A stretch of DNA of 64,000 nucleotides from Pisaster brevispinus. Taxonomy: Eukaryota > Echinodermata > Asteroidea > Forcipulatida > Asteriidae. Position 1 is the first letter of the stretch. Each line of letters starts with the position of its first letter. Positions 1 through 11,510 of this stretch are shown one piece after another. The position numbers and the translations under genes were made by a program. Under the pieces are notes generated by a model. That model was not told where the DNA came from. It made no database searches and saw nothing but the letters and a program-made list of their open reading frames with translations. The stretch spans positions 17,454,742 to 17,518,741 of the forward strand of contig JAMKCF010000003.1 of assembly GCA_023634235.1 (NCBI GenBank). Direction: 5' to 3'.

Positions 1-301
1 GGGAGATAGTTTCTGGTGGATCGGGACCACGGTTCGAATCCCGACAAGGTCCTTGATTCACTTTTTCTTTTTTTCTGAGTCTAAAGATTTGAATAATGAT
101 TTCACTTATGAGGTAAGAATTTCGCTTGTCTTTGCGTGGAACAGATAGCCCAGTGGTTGGCAGATAGTTTGGGTGGATCGGGACCCCGGTTCGAATACCG
201 ACAAGGTACTTGATTCACTGTTTCTTTTTTCTGAGTCAAAATATTTGAATCATGATTTCACTTATGACTTTGGAATTTCGTTTGTCTTTGCGTGGAACAG
301 A

Positions 302-312
302 TAGCCCAGTGG
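302..312 (+). promoter_or_regulatory. A box of internal Pol III promoter (reference copy)
   Basis: TAGCCCAGTGG fits the eukaryotic A-box consensus TRGYNNARNNG at every fixed position. It corresponds to tRNA positions 8-19. GCCC followed by AGTGGTT and GGGA can form a D-arm-like hairpin. This is the commonest form in the window. Variants are TCTCCCAGTGG, TAGCCTCGTGG, TAGCGCAGTGG and TAACCCAGTGG. Confidence 0.8.
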
Positions 313-329
313 TTGGGAGATAGTTTCTG

Positions 330-344
330 GTGGATCGGGACCAC
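330..344 (+). other. short hairpin between A and B boxes
   Basis: GTGGATCGGGACCAC forms a 4-bp GTGG/CCAC stem with a 7-nt loop directly before the B box. The stem persists where the loop changes to ATCAGAA or GTCGGGA. It is lost in monomers with CCCC in place of CCAC, or with GCTGG in place of GGTGG. It is not a canonical anticodon arm, because only two bases separate it from the T loop. Confidence 0.5.
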
Positions 345-355
345 GGTTCGAATCC
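345..355 (+). promoter_or_regulatory. B box of internal Pol III promoter (reference copy)
   Basis: GGTTCGAATCC is a perfect match to the B-box consensus GWTCRANNC bound by TFIIIC and corresponds to the tRNA T loop. It lies 32 bp after the A box. This is the most recognisable motif in the window and is retained in most monomers. Common altered forms are GGTTCTAATCC, GGTTAGAATCC and GTTTCAAATCC. Its TTCGAA core is a palindromic restriction site (BstBI). Confidence 0.85.
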
Positions 356-375
356 CGGCAAAGTCCTTGATTCAC

Positions 376-387
376 TTTTTCTTTTTT
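376..387 (+). terminator. Pol III-type T-run terminator (reference copy)
   Basis: T5-C-T6 lies 20 bp after the B box on the RNA-like strand. Pol III stops at runs of four or more T, so either run could end the transcript. T-runs occur at this position in nearly every monomer, mostly with one or two interrupting bases. Confidence 0.7.
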
Positions 388-404
388 CTGAGTCTTTAGA
401 TTTG

Positions 405-414
405 AATCATGATT
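405..414 (+). other. conserved spacer palindrome AATCATGATT
   Basis: This perfect 10-bp palindrome sits in the non-transcribed part of the monomer, flanked by TTTG and TCAC. It is conserved across all domains. The main changes are AATCAGGATT in the right half, AATCGTGATT around 28-31 kb and AATCCTGATT in the left domain. A protein-binding dyad is possible, but I do not recognise a known site. Confidence 0.55.
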
Positions 415-639
415 TCACTTATGACGTAGGAATTTCGCTTGTCTTTGCGTGGAACAGAGTTAGCCCAGTGGTTGGGAAAAAGTTTATGGTGGATCGGGAC
501 CACGGTTCGAATTCCGACAAGGTCCTTGATTCACTTTTTCTTTTTTCTGAGTCTAAAGATTTGAATCATGATTTCACTTATGAGGTAAGAATTTCGCTTG
601 TCTTTGCGTGGAACAGATCTCCCAGTGGTTGGGAGATAA

Positions 640-3590
640 TTTCTGGTGGATCGGGACCACGGTTCGAATCCCGGCAACGTCCTTGATTCACTTTTTCTTT
701 TTTCTGAGTCTTTAGATTTGAATTATGATTTCACTTATGAGGTAGGAATTTCGCTTGTCTTTGCGTGGAACAGTTAGCCCAGTGGTTGGGAGATAGTTTC
801 TGGTGGATCGGGACCACGGTTCGAATCCATGCAAAGTCCTTGATTTACTTTTTCTTTTTTCCTAGTCTAAAGATTTGAATTATGATTTCACTTATGACTT
901 AGGAATTTCGTTTGTCTTTGCGTGAAACAGATAGCCCAGTGGTTGGGAGATAGTTTCTGGTGGATCGGGACCACGGTTCGAATCCCGACAAAGTCCTTGA
1001 TTCAGTTTTTCTTTTTTTCTGAGTTTTTAGATTTGAATCATGATGTCACTTATGACGTAGGAATTTCGCTTGTCTTTGCGTGGAACAGTTAGCCCAGTGG
1101 TTGGGAGAAAGTTTCTGGTGGATCGGGACCACGGTTCGAATTCCGACAAGGTCCTTGATTCACTTTTCCTTTGTTTTGAGTCTAAAGATTTGAATCATGA
1201 TTTCACTTATGAGGTAAGAATTTCGCTTGTCTTTGCGTGGAACAGATCTCCCAGTGGTTGGGAGATAGTTTCTGGTGGATCGGGACCACGGTTCGAATCC
1301 CGGCAACGTCCTTGATTCACTTTTTCTTTTTTCTGAGTCTTTAGATTTGAATCATGATTTCACTTATGACGTAGGAATTTCGCTTGTCTTTGCGTGGAAC
1401 AGTTAGCCCAGTGGTTGGGAGATAGTTTCTGGTGGATCGGGACCACGGTTCGAATCCCGACAAGGTACTTGATTCACTTTTTCTTTTTTTCTGAGTCTAA
1501 AGATTTGAATCATGACTTCACTTATGAGGTAGGAATTTCACTTTTCTTTGCGTGGAACAGATAGCCCAGTGGTTGGGAGATAGTTTCTGGTGGATCGGGA
1601 CCACGGTTAGAATCCCGGCAAAGTCCTTGATTCACTTTTTCTTTTTTCTGAGTCTAAAGATTTGAATCATGATTTCACTAATGAGGTAGGAATTTCGATT
1701 GTCTTTGCGTGGAACAGATAGCCCGGTGGTTTGGAGATAGTTTGTTTTGGATCGGGACCACGGTTCGAATCCCGACAAGGTCCTTGATTCACTTTTTCTT
1801 TTTTCTGAGTCTAAAGATTTGAATCATGATTTCACTTATGAGGTAAGAATTTCGCTTGTCTTTGCGTGGAACAGATAGCCCAGTGGTTGGCAGATAGTTT
1901 CTGGTGGATCGGGACCCCGGTTCGAATCCCGACAAGGTACTTGATTCACTTTTTTCTTTTTTTCTGAGTCTAAAGATTTGAATCCTGATTTCACTTATGA
2001 GGTAGGAATTTCGCTTGTCTTTGCGTGGAACAGTTTGCCCAGTGGTTGGGAGATAGTTTCTGGTGGATCGGGACCACGGTTCGAATCCCGACAAGGTCCT
2101 TGATTCACTTTTTCTTTGTTCTGAGTCTAAAGATTTGAATCATGATTTCACTTATGAGGTAAGAATTTCTCTTGTCTTTGCGTGGAACAGATCTCCCAGT
2201 GGTTGGGAGATAGTTTCTGGTGGATCGGGACCACGGTTCGAATCCCGGCAACGTCCTTGATTCACTTTTTCTTTTTTCTGAGTCTTTAGATTTGAATTAT
2301 GATTTCACTTATGAGGTAGGAATTTCGCTTGTCTTTGCGTGGAACAGTTAGCCCAGTGGTTGGGAGATAGTTTCTGGTGGATCGGGACCACGGTTCGAAT
2401 CCATGCAAAGTCCTTGATTTACTTTTTCTTTTTTCCTAGTCTAAAGATTTGAATTATGATTTCACTTATGACTTAGGAATTTCGTTTGTCTTTGCGTGAA
2501 ACAGATAGCCCAGTGGTTGGGAGAAAGTTTCTGGTGGATCGGGACCACGGTTCGAATTCCGACAAGGTCCTTGATTCACTTTTCCTTTTTTTTGAGTCTA
2601 AAGATTTGAATCATGATTTCACTTATGAGGTAAGAATTTCGCTTGTCTTTGCGTGGAACAGATCTCCCAGTGGTTGGGAGATAGTTTCTGGTGGATCGGG
2701 ACCACGGTTCGAATCCCGGCAACGTCCTTGATTCACTTTTTCTTTTTTCTGAGTCTTTAGATTTGAATCATGATTTCACTTATGACGTAGGAATTTCGCT
2801 TGTCTTTGCGTGGAACAGTTAGCCCAGTGGTTTGGAGATAGTTTCTGGTGGATCGGGACCACGGTTCGAATCCCGACAAGGTACTTGATTCACTTTTTCT
2901 TTTTTTCTGAGTCTAAAGATTTGAATCATGACTTCACTTATGAGGTAGGAATTTCACTTTTCTTTGCGTGGAACAGATAGCCCAGTGGTTGGGAGATAGT
3001 TTCTGGTGGATCGGGACCACGGTTAGAATCCCGGCAAAGTCCTTGATTCACTTTTTCTTTTTTCTGAGTCTAAAGATTTGAATCATGATTTCACTAATGA
3101 GGTAGGAATTTCGATTGTCTTTGCGTGGAACAGATAGCCCGGTGGTTTGGAGATAGTTTGTTTTGGATCGGGACCACGGTTCGAATCCCGACAAGGTCCT
3201 TGATTCACTTTTTCTTTTTTCTGAGTCTAAAGATTTGAATCATGATTTCACTTATGAGGTAAGAATTTCGCTTGTCTTTGCGTGGAACAGATAGCCCAGT
3301 GGTTGGCAGATAGTTTCTGGTGGATCGGGACCCCGGTTCGAATCCCGACAAGGTACTTGATTCACTTTTTTCTTTTTTTCTGAGTCTAAAGATTTGAATC
3401 CTGATTTCACTTATGAGGTAGGAATTTCGCTTGTCTTTGCGTGGAACAGTTTGCCCAGTGGTTGGGAGATAGTTTCTGGTGGATCGGGACCACGGTTCGA
3501 ATCCCGACAAGGTCCTTGATTCACTTTTTCTTTGTTCTGAGTCTAAAGATTTGAATCATGATTTCACTTATGAGGTAAGAATTTCTCATG
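640..3590 (+). repeat. duplicated 10-mer/9-mer block
   Basis: The block beginning at about 640 recurs from about 2,215. The marker GGCAACGTCC is at 673 and again at 2,247, a shift of 1,574 bp (ten monomers). Further along the shift falls to 1,416 bp (nine monomers), as between 1,070-1,315 and 2,486-2,731, because the first copy has one extra monomer around 930-1,080. The copies are almost identical outside that difference. Confidence 0.85.
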
Positions 3591-6500
3591 TCTTTGCGTG
3601 GAACAGATAGCCCAGTGGTTGGGAGATAGTTTCTGGTGGATCGGGACCCCGGTTCGAATCCCGGCAGTGTCCCTGATCTTCTTTTTTTTCTGAGTCTAAA
3701 GATTTGAATCATGATTTCACTTATGAGGTAAGAATTTCGCATGTCTTTGCGTGGAACAGATAGCCCAGTGGTTGAGGATAGTTTCTGGTGGATCAGGACC
3801 ACGGTTCGAATCCCGGTAGGGTCCTCGATCCCCTTTTTCTTTTTTCTGAGTCTAAAGATTTGAATCATGATTTCACTTATGAGGTAAGAATTTCGCTTGT
3901 CTCTGCGTGGAACAGATAGCCCAGTGGATGGCAGATAGTTTCTGGTGGATCGGGACCACGGTTCGAACCCCGACAAGGTACTTGATTCACTTTTTTTTTT
4001 CTGAGTCTAAAGATTTGAATCATGATTTCACTTATGACGTTAGAATTTCGGTTGTCTTTGCGTGAAATAGTTAGCCCAGTGGTTGGGAGAAAGTTTCTGG
4101 TGGATCGGGACCACGGTTCGAATTCCGACAAGGTCCTTGATTCACTTTTTCTTTTTTCTGAGTCTAAAGATTTGAATCATGATTTCACTTATGACGTAGG
4201 AATTTCGCTTGTCTTTGCGTGGAACAGTTAGCCCAGTGGTTGGGAGATAGTTTCTGGTGGATCGGGACCACGGTTAGAATCCCGGCAAAGTCCTTGATTC
4301 ACTTTTTCTTTTTTCTGAGTCTAAAGATTTGAATCATGATTTCACTTATGAGGTAGGAATTTCGATTGTCTTTGCGTGGAACAGATAGCCCGGTGGTTTG
4401 GAGATAGTTTGTTTTGGATCGGGACCACGGTTCGAATCCCGACAAGGTCCTTGATTCACTTTTTCTTTTTTCTGAGTCTAAAGATTTGAATCATGATTTC
4501 ACTTATGAGGTAAGAATTTCGCTTGTCTTTGCGTGGAACAGATAGCCCAGTGGTTGGCAGATAGTTTCTGGTGGATCGGGACCCCGGTTCGAATCCCGAC
4601 AAGGTACTTGATTCACTTTTTCTTTTTTTCTGAGTCTAAAAATTTGAATCATGATTTCACTTATGAGGTAGGAATTTCGCTTGTCTTTGCGTGGAACAGA
4701 TAGCCCAGTGGCTGGGAGATAGTTTCTGGTGGATCAGCACCACGGTTCGAATCCCGGTAGGGTCCTCGATCCCCTTTTTCTTTTTTCTGAGTCTAAAGAT
4801 TTGAATCATGATTTCACTTATGAGGTAAGAATTTCGCTTGTCTTTGCGTGGAACAGATAGCCCAGTGGTTGGCAGATAGTTTCTGGTGGATCGGGACCAC
4901 GGTTCGAACCCCGACGAGGTACTTGATTCACTTTTTCTTTTTTCTGAGTCTAAAGATTTGAATCATGATTTCACTAATGACGTTAGAATTTCGGTTGTCT
5001 TTGCGTGGAACAGTTAGCCAAGTGGTTGGGAGATAGTTTCTGGTGGATCGGGACCACGGTTCGAATCCCGACAAGGTACTTGATTCACTTTTTCTTTTTT
5101 TCTGAGTCTAAAGATTTGAATCATGACTTCACTTATGAGGTAGGAATTTCGCTTGTCTTTGCGTGGAACAGATAGCCCAGTGGTTGGCAGATAGTTTCTG
5201 GTGGATCGGGACCCCGGTTCGAATCCCGACAAGGTACTTGATTCACTTTTTTCTTTTTTTCTGAGTCTAAAGATTTGAATCCTGATTTCACTTATGAGGT
5301 AGGAATTTCGCTTGTCTTTGCGTGGAACAGTTTGCCCAGTGGTTGGGAGATAGTTTCTGGTGGATCGGGACCACGGTTCGAATCCCGACAAGGTCCTTGA
5401 TTCACTTTTTCTTTGTTCTGAGTCTAAAGATTTGAATCATGATTTCACTTATGAGGTAAGAATTTCTCTTGTCTTTGCGTGGAACAGATCTCCCAGTGGT
5501 TGGGAGATAGTTTCTGGTGGATCGGGACCACGGTTCGAATCCCGGCAACGTCCTTGATTCACTTTTTCTTTTTTCTGAGTCTTTAGATTTGAATTATGAT
5601 TTCACTTATGAGGTAGGAATTTCGCTTGTCTTTGCGTGGAACAGTTAGCCCAGTGGTTGGGAGATAGTTTCTGGTGGATCGGGACCACGGTTCGAATCCA
5701 TGCAAAGTCCTTGATTTACTTTTTCTTTTTTCCTAGTCTAAAGATTTGAATTATGATTTCACTTATGACTTAGGAATTTCGTTTGTCTTTGCGTGAAACA
5801 GATAGCCCAGTGGTTGGGAGAAAGTTTCTGGTGGATCGGGACCACGGTTCGAATTCCGACAAGGTCCTTGATTCACTTTTCCTTTTTTTTGAGTCTAAAG
5901 ATTTGAATCATGATTTCACTTATGAGGTAAGAATTTCGCTTGTCTTTGCGTGGAACAGATCTCCCAGTGGTTGGGAGATAGTTTCTGGTGGATCGGGACC
6001 ACGGTTCGAATCCCGGCAACGTCCTTGATTCACTTTTTCTTTTTTCTGAGTCTTTAGATTTGAATCATGATTTCACTTATGACGTAGGAATTTCGCTTGT
6101 CTTTGCGTGGAACAGTTAGCCCAGTGGTTTGGAGATAGTTTCTGGTGGATCGGGACCACGGTTCGAATCCCGACATGGTACTTGATTCACTTTTTCTTTT
6201 TTTCTGAGTCTAAAGATTTGAATCATGACTTCACTTATGAGGTAGGAATTTCACTTTTCTTTGCGTGGAACAGATAGCCCAGTGGTTGGGAGATAGTTTC
6301 TGGTGGATCGGGACCACGGTTAGAATCCCGGCAAAGTCCTTGATTCACTTTTTCTTTTTTCTGAGTCTAAAGATTTGAATCATGATTTCACTAATGAGGT
6401 AGGAATTTCGATTGTCTTTGCGTGGAACAGATAGCCCGGTGGTTTGGAGATAGTTTGTTTTGGATCGGGACCACGGTTCGAATCCCGACAAGGTCCTTGA

Positions 6501-8640
6501 TTCACTTTTTCTTTTTTCTGAGTCTAAAGATTTGAATCATGATTTCACTTATGAGGTAAGAATTTCGCTTGTCTTTGCGTGGAACAGATAGCCCAGTGGT
6601 TGGCAGATAGTTTCTGGTGGATCGGGACCCCGGTTCGAATCCCGACAAGGTACTTGATTCACTTTTTTCTTTTTTTCTGAGTCTAAAGATTTGAATCCTG
6701 ATTTCACTTATGAGGTAGGAATTTCGCTTGTCTTTGCGTGGAACAGTTTGCCCAGTGGTTGGGAGATAGTTTCTGGTGGATCGGGACCACGGTTCGAATC
6801 CCGACAAGGTCCTTGATTCACTTTTTCTTTGTTCTGAGTCTAAAGATTTGAATCATGATTTCACTTATGAGGTAAGAATTTCTCATGTCTTTGCGTGGAA
6901 CAGATAGCCCAGTGGTTGGGAGATAGTTTCTGGTGGATCGGGACCCCGGTTCGAATCCCGGCAGTGTCCCTGATCTTCTTTTTTTTCTGAGTCTAAAGAT
7001 TTGAATCATGATTTCACTTATGAGGTAAGAATTTCGCATGTCTTTGCGTGGAACAGATAGCCCAGTGGTTGAGGATAGTTTCTGGTGGATCAGGACCACG
7101 GTTCGAATCCCGGTAGGGTCCTCGATCCCCTTTTTATTTTTTCTGAGTCTAAAGATTTGAATCATGATTTCACTTATGAGGTAAGAATTTCGCTTGTCTC
7201 TGCGTGGAACAGATAGCCCAGTGGATGGCAGATAGTTTCTGGTGGATCGGGACCACGGTTCGAACCCCGACAAGGTACTTGATTCACTTTTTTTTTTCTG
7301 AGTCTAAAGATTTGAATCATGATTTCACTTATGACGTTAGAATTTCGGTTGTCTTTGCGTGAAATAGTTAGCCCAGTGGTTGGGAGAAAGTTTCTGGTGG
7401 ATCGGGACCACGGTTCGAATTCCGACAAGGTCCTTGATTCACTTTTTCTTTTTTCTGAGTCTAAAGATTTGAATCATGATTTCACTTATGACGTAGGAAT
7501 TTCGCTTGTCTTTGCGTGGAACAGTTAGCCCAGTGGTTGGGAGATAGTTTCTGGTGGATCGGGACCACGGTTTGAATCCCGACAAGGTACTTGATTCACT
7601 TTTTCTTTTTTTCTGAGTCTAAAGATTTGAATCATGACTTCACTTATGAGGTAGGAATTTCGCTTGTCTTTGCGTGGAACAGATAGCCCAGTGGTTGGGA
7701 GATAGTTTCTGGTGGATCGGGACCACGGTTAGAATCCCGGCAAAGTCCTTGATTCACTTTTTCTTTTTTCTGAGTCTAAAGATTTGAATCATGATTTCAC
7801 TTATGAGGTAGGAATTTCGATTGTCTTTGCGTGGAACAGATAGCCCGGTGGTTTGGAGATAGTTTGTTTTGGATCGGGACCACGGTTCGAATCCCGACAA
7901 GGTCCTTGATTCACTTTTTCTTTTTTCTGAGTCTAAAGATTTGAATCATGATTTCACTTATGAGGTAAGAATTTCGCTTGTCTTTGCGTGGAACAGATAG
8001 CCCAGTGGTTGGCAGATAGTTTCTGGTGGATCGGGACCCCGGTTCGAATCCCGACAAGGTACTTGATTCACTTTTTCTTTTTTTCTGAGTCTAAAAATTT
8101 GAATCATGATTTCACTTATGAGGTAGGAATTTCGCTTGTCTTTGCGTGGAACAGATAGCCCAGTGGCTGGGAGATAGTTTCTGGTGGATCAGCACCACGG
8201 TTCGAATCCCGGTAGGGTCCTCGATCCCCTTTTTCTTTTTTCTGAGTCTAAAGATTTGAATCATGATTTCACTTATGAGGTAAGAATTTCGCTTGTCTTT
8301 GCGTGGAACAGATAGCCCAGTGGTTGGCAGATAGTTTCTGGTGGATCGGGACCACGGTTCGAACCCCGACGAGGTACTTGATTCACTTTTTCTTTTTTCT
8401 GAGTCTAAAGATTTGAATCATGATTTCACTAATGACGTTAGAATTTCGGTTGTCTTTGCGTGGAACAGTTAGCCAAGTGGTTGGGAGATAGTTTCTGGTG
8501 GATCGGGACCACGGTTCGAATCCCGACAAGGTACTTGATTCACTTTTTCTTTTTTTCTGAGTCTAAAGATTTGAATCATGACTTCACTTATGAGGTAGGA
8601 ATTTCGCTTGTCTTTGCGTGGAACAGATAGCCCAGTGGTT
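1860..8640 (+). repeat. tandem duplication of a ~3.3-3.5-kb, 21-/22-mer block
   Basis: Bases about 1,860-5,185 match about 5,157-8,640. The variant CCTGATTTCAC is at 1,984 and 5,281, a shift of 3,297 bp (21 monomers). After about 7,530 the second copy has one extra monomer and the shift becomes 3,455 bp, as shown by CGGTTAGAAT at 4,271 and 7,726. The copies lie end to end and differ by few substitutions, so the duplication looks recent. Confidence 0.88.
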
Positions 8641-8769
8641 GGGAGATAGTTTCTGGTGGATCGGGACCACGGTTAGAATCCCGGCAAAGTCCTTGATTCA
8701 CTTTTTCTTTTTTCTGAGTCTAAAGATTTGAATCATGATTTCACTAATGAGGTAGGAATTTCGATTGTC

Positions 8770-9420
8770 TTTGCGTGAAACAGATAGCCCAGTGGTTGGC
8801 AGATAGTTTCTGGTGGATCGGGACCCCGGTTCGAATCCCGACAAGGTACTTGATTCACTTGTTCTTTTTTTCTGAGTCTAAAAATTTGAATCATGATTTC
8901 ACTTATGAGGTAGGAATTTCGCTTGTCTTTGCGTGGAACAGATAGCCCAGTGTCTGGGAGATAGTTTCTGGTGGATCAGCACCACGGTTCGAATCCCGGT
9001 AGGGTCCTCGATCCCCTTTTTCTTTTTTCTGAGTCTAAAGATTTGAATCATGATTTCACTTATGAGGTAAGAATTTCGCTTGTCTTTGCGTGGAACAGAT
9101 AGCCCAGTGGTTGGCAGATAGTTTCTGGTGGATCGGGACCACGGTTCGAACCCCGACAAGGTACTTGATTCACTTTTTCTTTTTTTCTGAGTCTAAAGAT
9201 TTGAATCATGATTTCACTTATGACGTTAGAATTTCGGTTGTCTTTGCGTGGAACAGTTAGCCAAGTGGTTGGGAGATAGTTTCTGGTGGATCGGGACCAC
9301 GGTTCGAATCCCGACAAGGTACTTGATTCACTTTTTCTTTTTTTCTGAGTCTAAAGATTTGAATCATGACTTCACTTATGAGGTAGGAATTTCGCTTGTC
9401 TTTGCGTGGAACAGATAGCC
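8770..9420 (+). repeat. partial third copy of the domain 1 block end
   Basis: The markers GGATCAGCACC, GAACCCCGAC and the A-box variant TAGCCAAGTGG reappear here in the same order as near 4,550-5,165 and 8,010-8,640. GGATCAGCAC starts at 4,731, 8,186 and 8,973, so this copy lies 787 bp (five monomers) beyond the second one. Only the terminal four or so monomers are present. Confidence 0.8.
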
Positions 9421-9429
9421 CAGTGGTTG

Positions 9430-11510
9430 GGAGATAGTTTCTGGTGAATCGGGACCACGGTTCGAATCCATGCAAAGTCCTTGATTTACTTTTTCTTTTT
9501 TCTGAGTCTTTAGATTTGAATCATGATTTCACTTATGACGTAGGAATTTCGCTTGTCTTTGCGTGGAACAGTTAGCCCAGTGGTTGGGAGATAGTTTCTG
9601 GTGGATCGGGACCACGGTTCGAATCCCGGCAGTGTCCTTGATCTTCTTTTTCTTTTTCTCTGACTCTTAAGATTTGATTTATGATTTTACTTATGACGTA
9701 GGAATTTCGCTTGTATTTGCGTGGAACACATAGCCCACTGGTTGGGAAATAGTTTCTGGTGGGTCGGGACCACGGTTCTAATCCCGGCAGTGTCCTTGAT
9801 TCACTTTTTCGTTTTTTCTAAATCTAAAGATTTGAATCATGATTTCACTTATGAGGTAGGAATTTCGCTTGTCTTTGCGTGGAACAGATAGCCCAGTGGT
9901 TGGGAGATAGTTTCTGGTGAATCGGGACCACGGTTCGAATCTCGGCAGTGTCCTTGATTAACTTTTTTTCTGAGTATAAAGATTTGAATCATGATTTCAC
10001 TTATGTGGTTGGACTTTCGTGGGTCTTTGCGTGGAACAGATAGCCTCGTGGTTGGGAGATAGTTTTTTAGTGGATCGGGACCACGGTTCGAATCCCGGCA
10101 AAGTCCTTGATTTACTTTTTCTTTTTTCTGAGTCTGAAGATTTGAATCATGATTTCACTTATGAGGTAGATATTTCGCTTGTCTTTGCGTGGAACAAATA
10201 GCCCTGTGGTTGGGAGATAGTTTCTGGTGGATCAGGACCACGGTTCGAATCCCGACAAGGTCCTTGATTGACTTTGTCTTTTTTTCTGAGTATAAAGATT
10301 TCAATTTTGATTTCACTTATGATGTAAGAATTTCGCATGTCTTTGCGTGGAACAGATAGCCCAGTGGTTGGGATATAGTTTCTGGTGGATCTGGACCACG
10401 GTTCGAATCCCGGCAGTGTCCTTGATCTTCTTTTTCTTTTTCTCTGAGTCTAAAGATTTGATTTATGATTTTACTTATGACGTAGGAATTTCGCTTGTAT
10501 TTGCGTGGAACAGATAGCCCAGTGGTTGGGAGATAGTTTCTGGTAGATCGGGACCACGGTTCGAATCCGGTAGGGTCCTTGATCCCCTTTTTCTTTTATT
10601 CTGAGTCTAAAGATTTGAATCATGATTTCACTTATTTGGTCGGAATTTCGCTTGTCTTTGCGTGGAACACATAGCCCACTGGTTGGGAAATAGTTTCTGG
10701 TGGGTCGGGACCACGGTTCTAATCCCGGCAGTGTCCTTGATTCACTTTTTCGTTTTTTCTAAATCTTAAGATTTGAATCATGATTTCACTTATGAGGTAG
10801 GAAATTCGCTTGTCTTTGCGTGGAACAGATAGCCCAGTGGTTGGGAGATAGTTTCTGGTGAATCGGGACCACGGTTCGAATCCATGCAAAGTCCTTGATT
10901 TACTTTTTCTTTTTTCTGAGTCTTTAGATTTGAATCATGATTTCACTTATGACGTAGGAATTTCGCTTGTCTTTGCGTGGAACAGTTAGCCCAGTGGTTG
11001 GGAGATAGTTTCTGGTGGATCGGGACCACGGTTCGAATCCCGGCAGTGTCCTTGATCTTCTTTTTCTTTTTCTCTGACTCTTAAGATTTGATTTATGATT
11101 TTACTTATGACGTAGGAATTTCGCTTGTATTTGCGTGGAACACATAGCCCACTGGTTGGGAAATAGTTTCTGGTGGGTCGGGACCACGGTTCTAATCCCG
11201 GCAGTGTCCTTGATTCACTTTTTCGTTTTTTCTAAATCTAAAGATTTGAATCATGATTTCACTTATGAGGTAGGAATTTCGCTTGTCTTTGCGTGGAACA
11301 GATAGCCCAGTGGTTGGGAGATAGTTTCTGGTGAATCGGGACCACGGTTCGAATCTCGGCAGTGTCCTTGATTAACTTTTTTTCTGAGTATAAAAATTTG
11401 AATCATGATTTCACTTATGTGGTTGGACTTTCGTGGGTCTATGCGTGGAACAGATAGCCTCGTGGTTGGGAGTTAGTTTTTTGGTGGATCGGGACCACGG
11501 TTCGAATCCC
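9430..11510 (+). repeat. 9-mer duplication (1,414 bp)
   Basis: About 9,430-10,100 matches about 10,845-11,510. The marker TGCAAAGTCC starts at 9,471 and 10,885, and the TAGCCTCGTGG monomers at about 10,020 and 11,434 show the same shift. Confidence 0.82.

Larger units (their letters stand above)
290..387 (+). ncRNA. putative Pol III transcription unit (one monomer)
   Basis: The arrangement matches a type 2 Pol III gene such as a tRNA gene: A box, B box and downstream T-run in one orientation at normal distances. Pol III usually starts 10-20 bp before the A box, which falls near GCGTGGAAC. Stopping at the T-runs gives an RNA of about 90 nt. D-arm pairing survives (GCC with GGC-type partners around the loop AGTGGTT), but the acceptor and anticodon stems do not pair, so this is not a tRNA able to carry an amino acid. 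Several hundred similar units exist in the window. Transcription is inferred from promoter architecture only, and heterochromatin could keep it silent. Confidence 0.5.
290..446 (+). repeat. reference monomer (157 bp)
   Basis: This copy has every conserved part intact and serves as the reference. The leader GCGTGGAAC starts at 290. The A box is 302-312, the hairpin 330-344, the B box 345-355, the T-runs 376-380 and 382-387, and the palindrome 405-414. The next monomer leader starts at 447. At 157 bp the unit is about nucleosome-sized, as many satellites are. Because 157 leaves a remainder of 1 on division by 3, an open frame crossing monomers shifts frame at each copy, which argues against a protein-coding repeat. 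Confidence 0.93.
1..9480 (+). repeat. array domain 1
   Basis: Monomers here favour GAGGTAAGAATTTCGC in the spacer and GACAAGGTCCTTGATTCAC or CGGCAAAGTCC after the B box. Several copies carry a damaged A box, TCTCCCAGTGG, at for example 618. B-box variants GGTTAGAATCC and the tail CCATGCAAAGTCC recur. The domain is built from nested long duplications with shifts of 1,416/1,574 and 3,297/3,455 bp. Boundaries are approximate. Confidence 0.8.

Noticed and set aside
302..365. Functional tRNA genes.
   Set aside because: A and B boxes and D-arm pairing are present, but the acceptor stem does not pair, the anticodon stem does not form and the T-stem has mismatches. The units are tRNA-like only.
376..387. 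Poly(A)/poly(T) tail of an inserted SINE.
   Set aside because: The T-tract is at a fixed place in every monomer, with no target-site duplications around individual copies. The copies spread in tandem, not by insertion, although the founder may have been a SINE.
388..420. Hammerhead ribozyme, as found in some animal satellites, suggested by CTGAGTC...GAATC.
   Set aside because: The required CUGAUGA core and its GAAA partner are absent. I found no matching core on either strand in the reference monomer.
388..446. Box C/D small nucleolar RNA, suggested by ATGATTT and CTGA.
   Set aside because: ATGATTT is not a good C box, the order relative to CTGA is wrong, and no terminal stem is visible.
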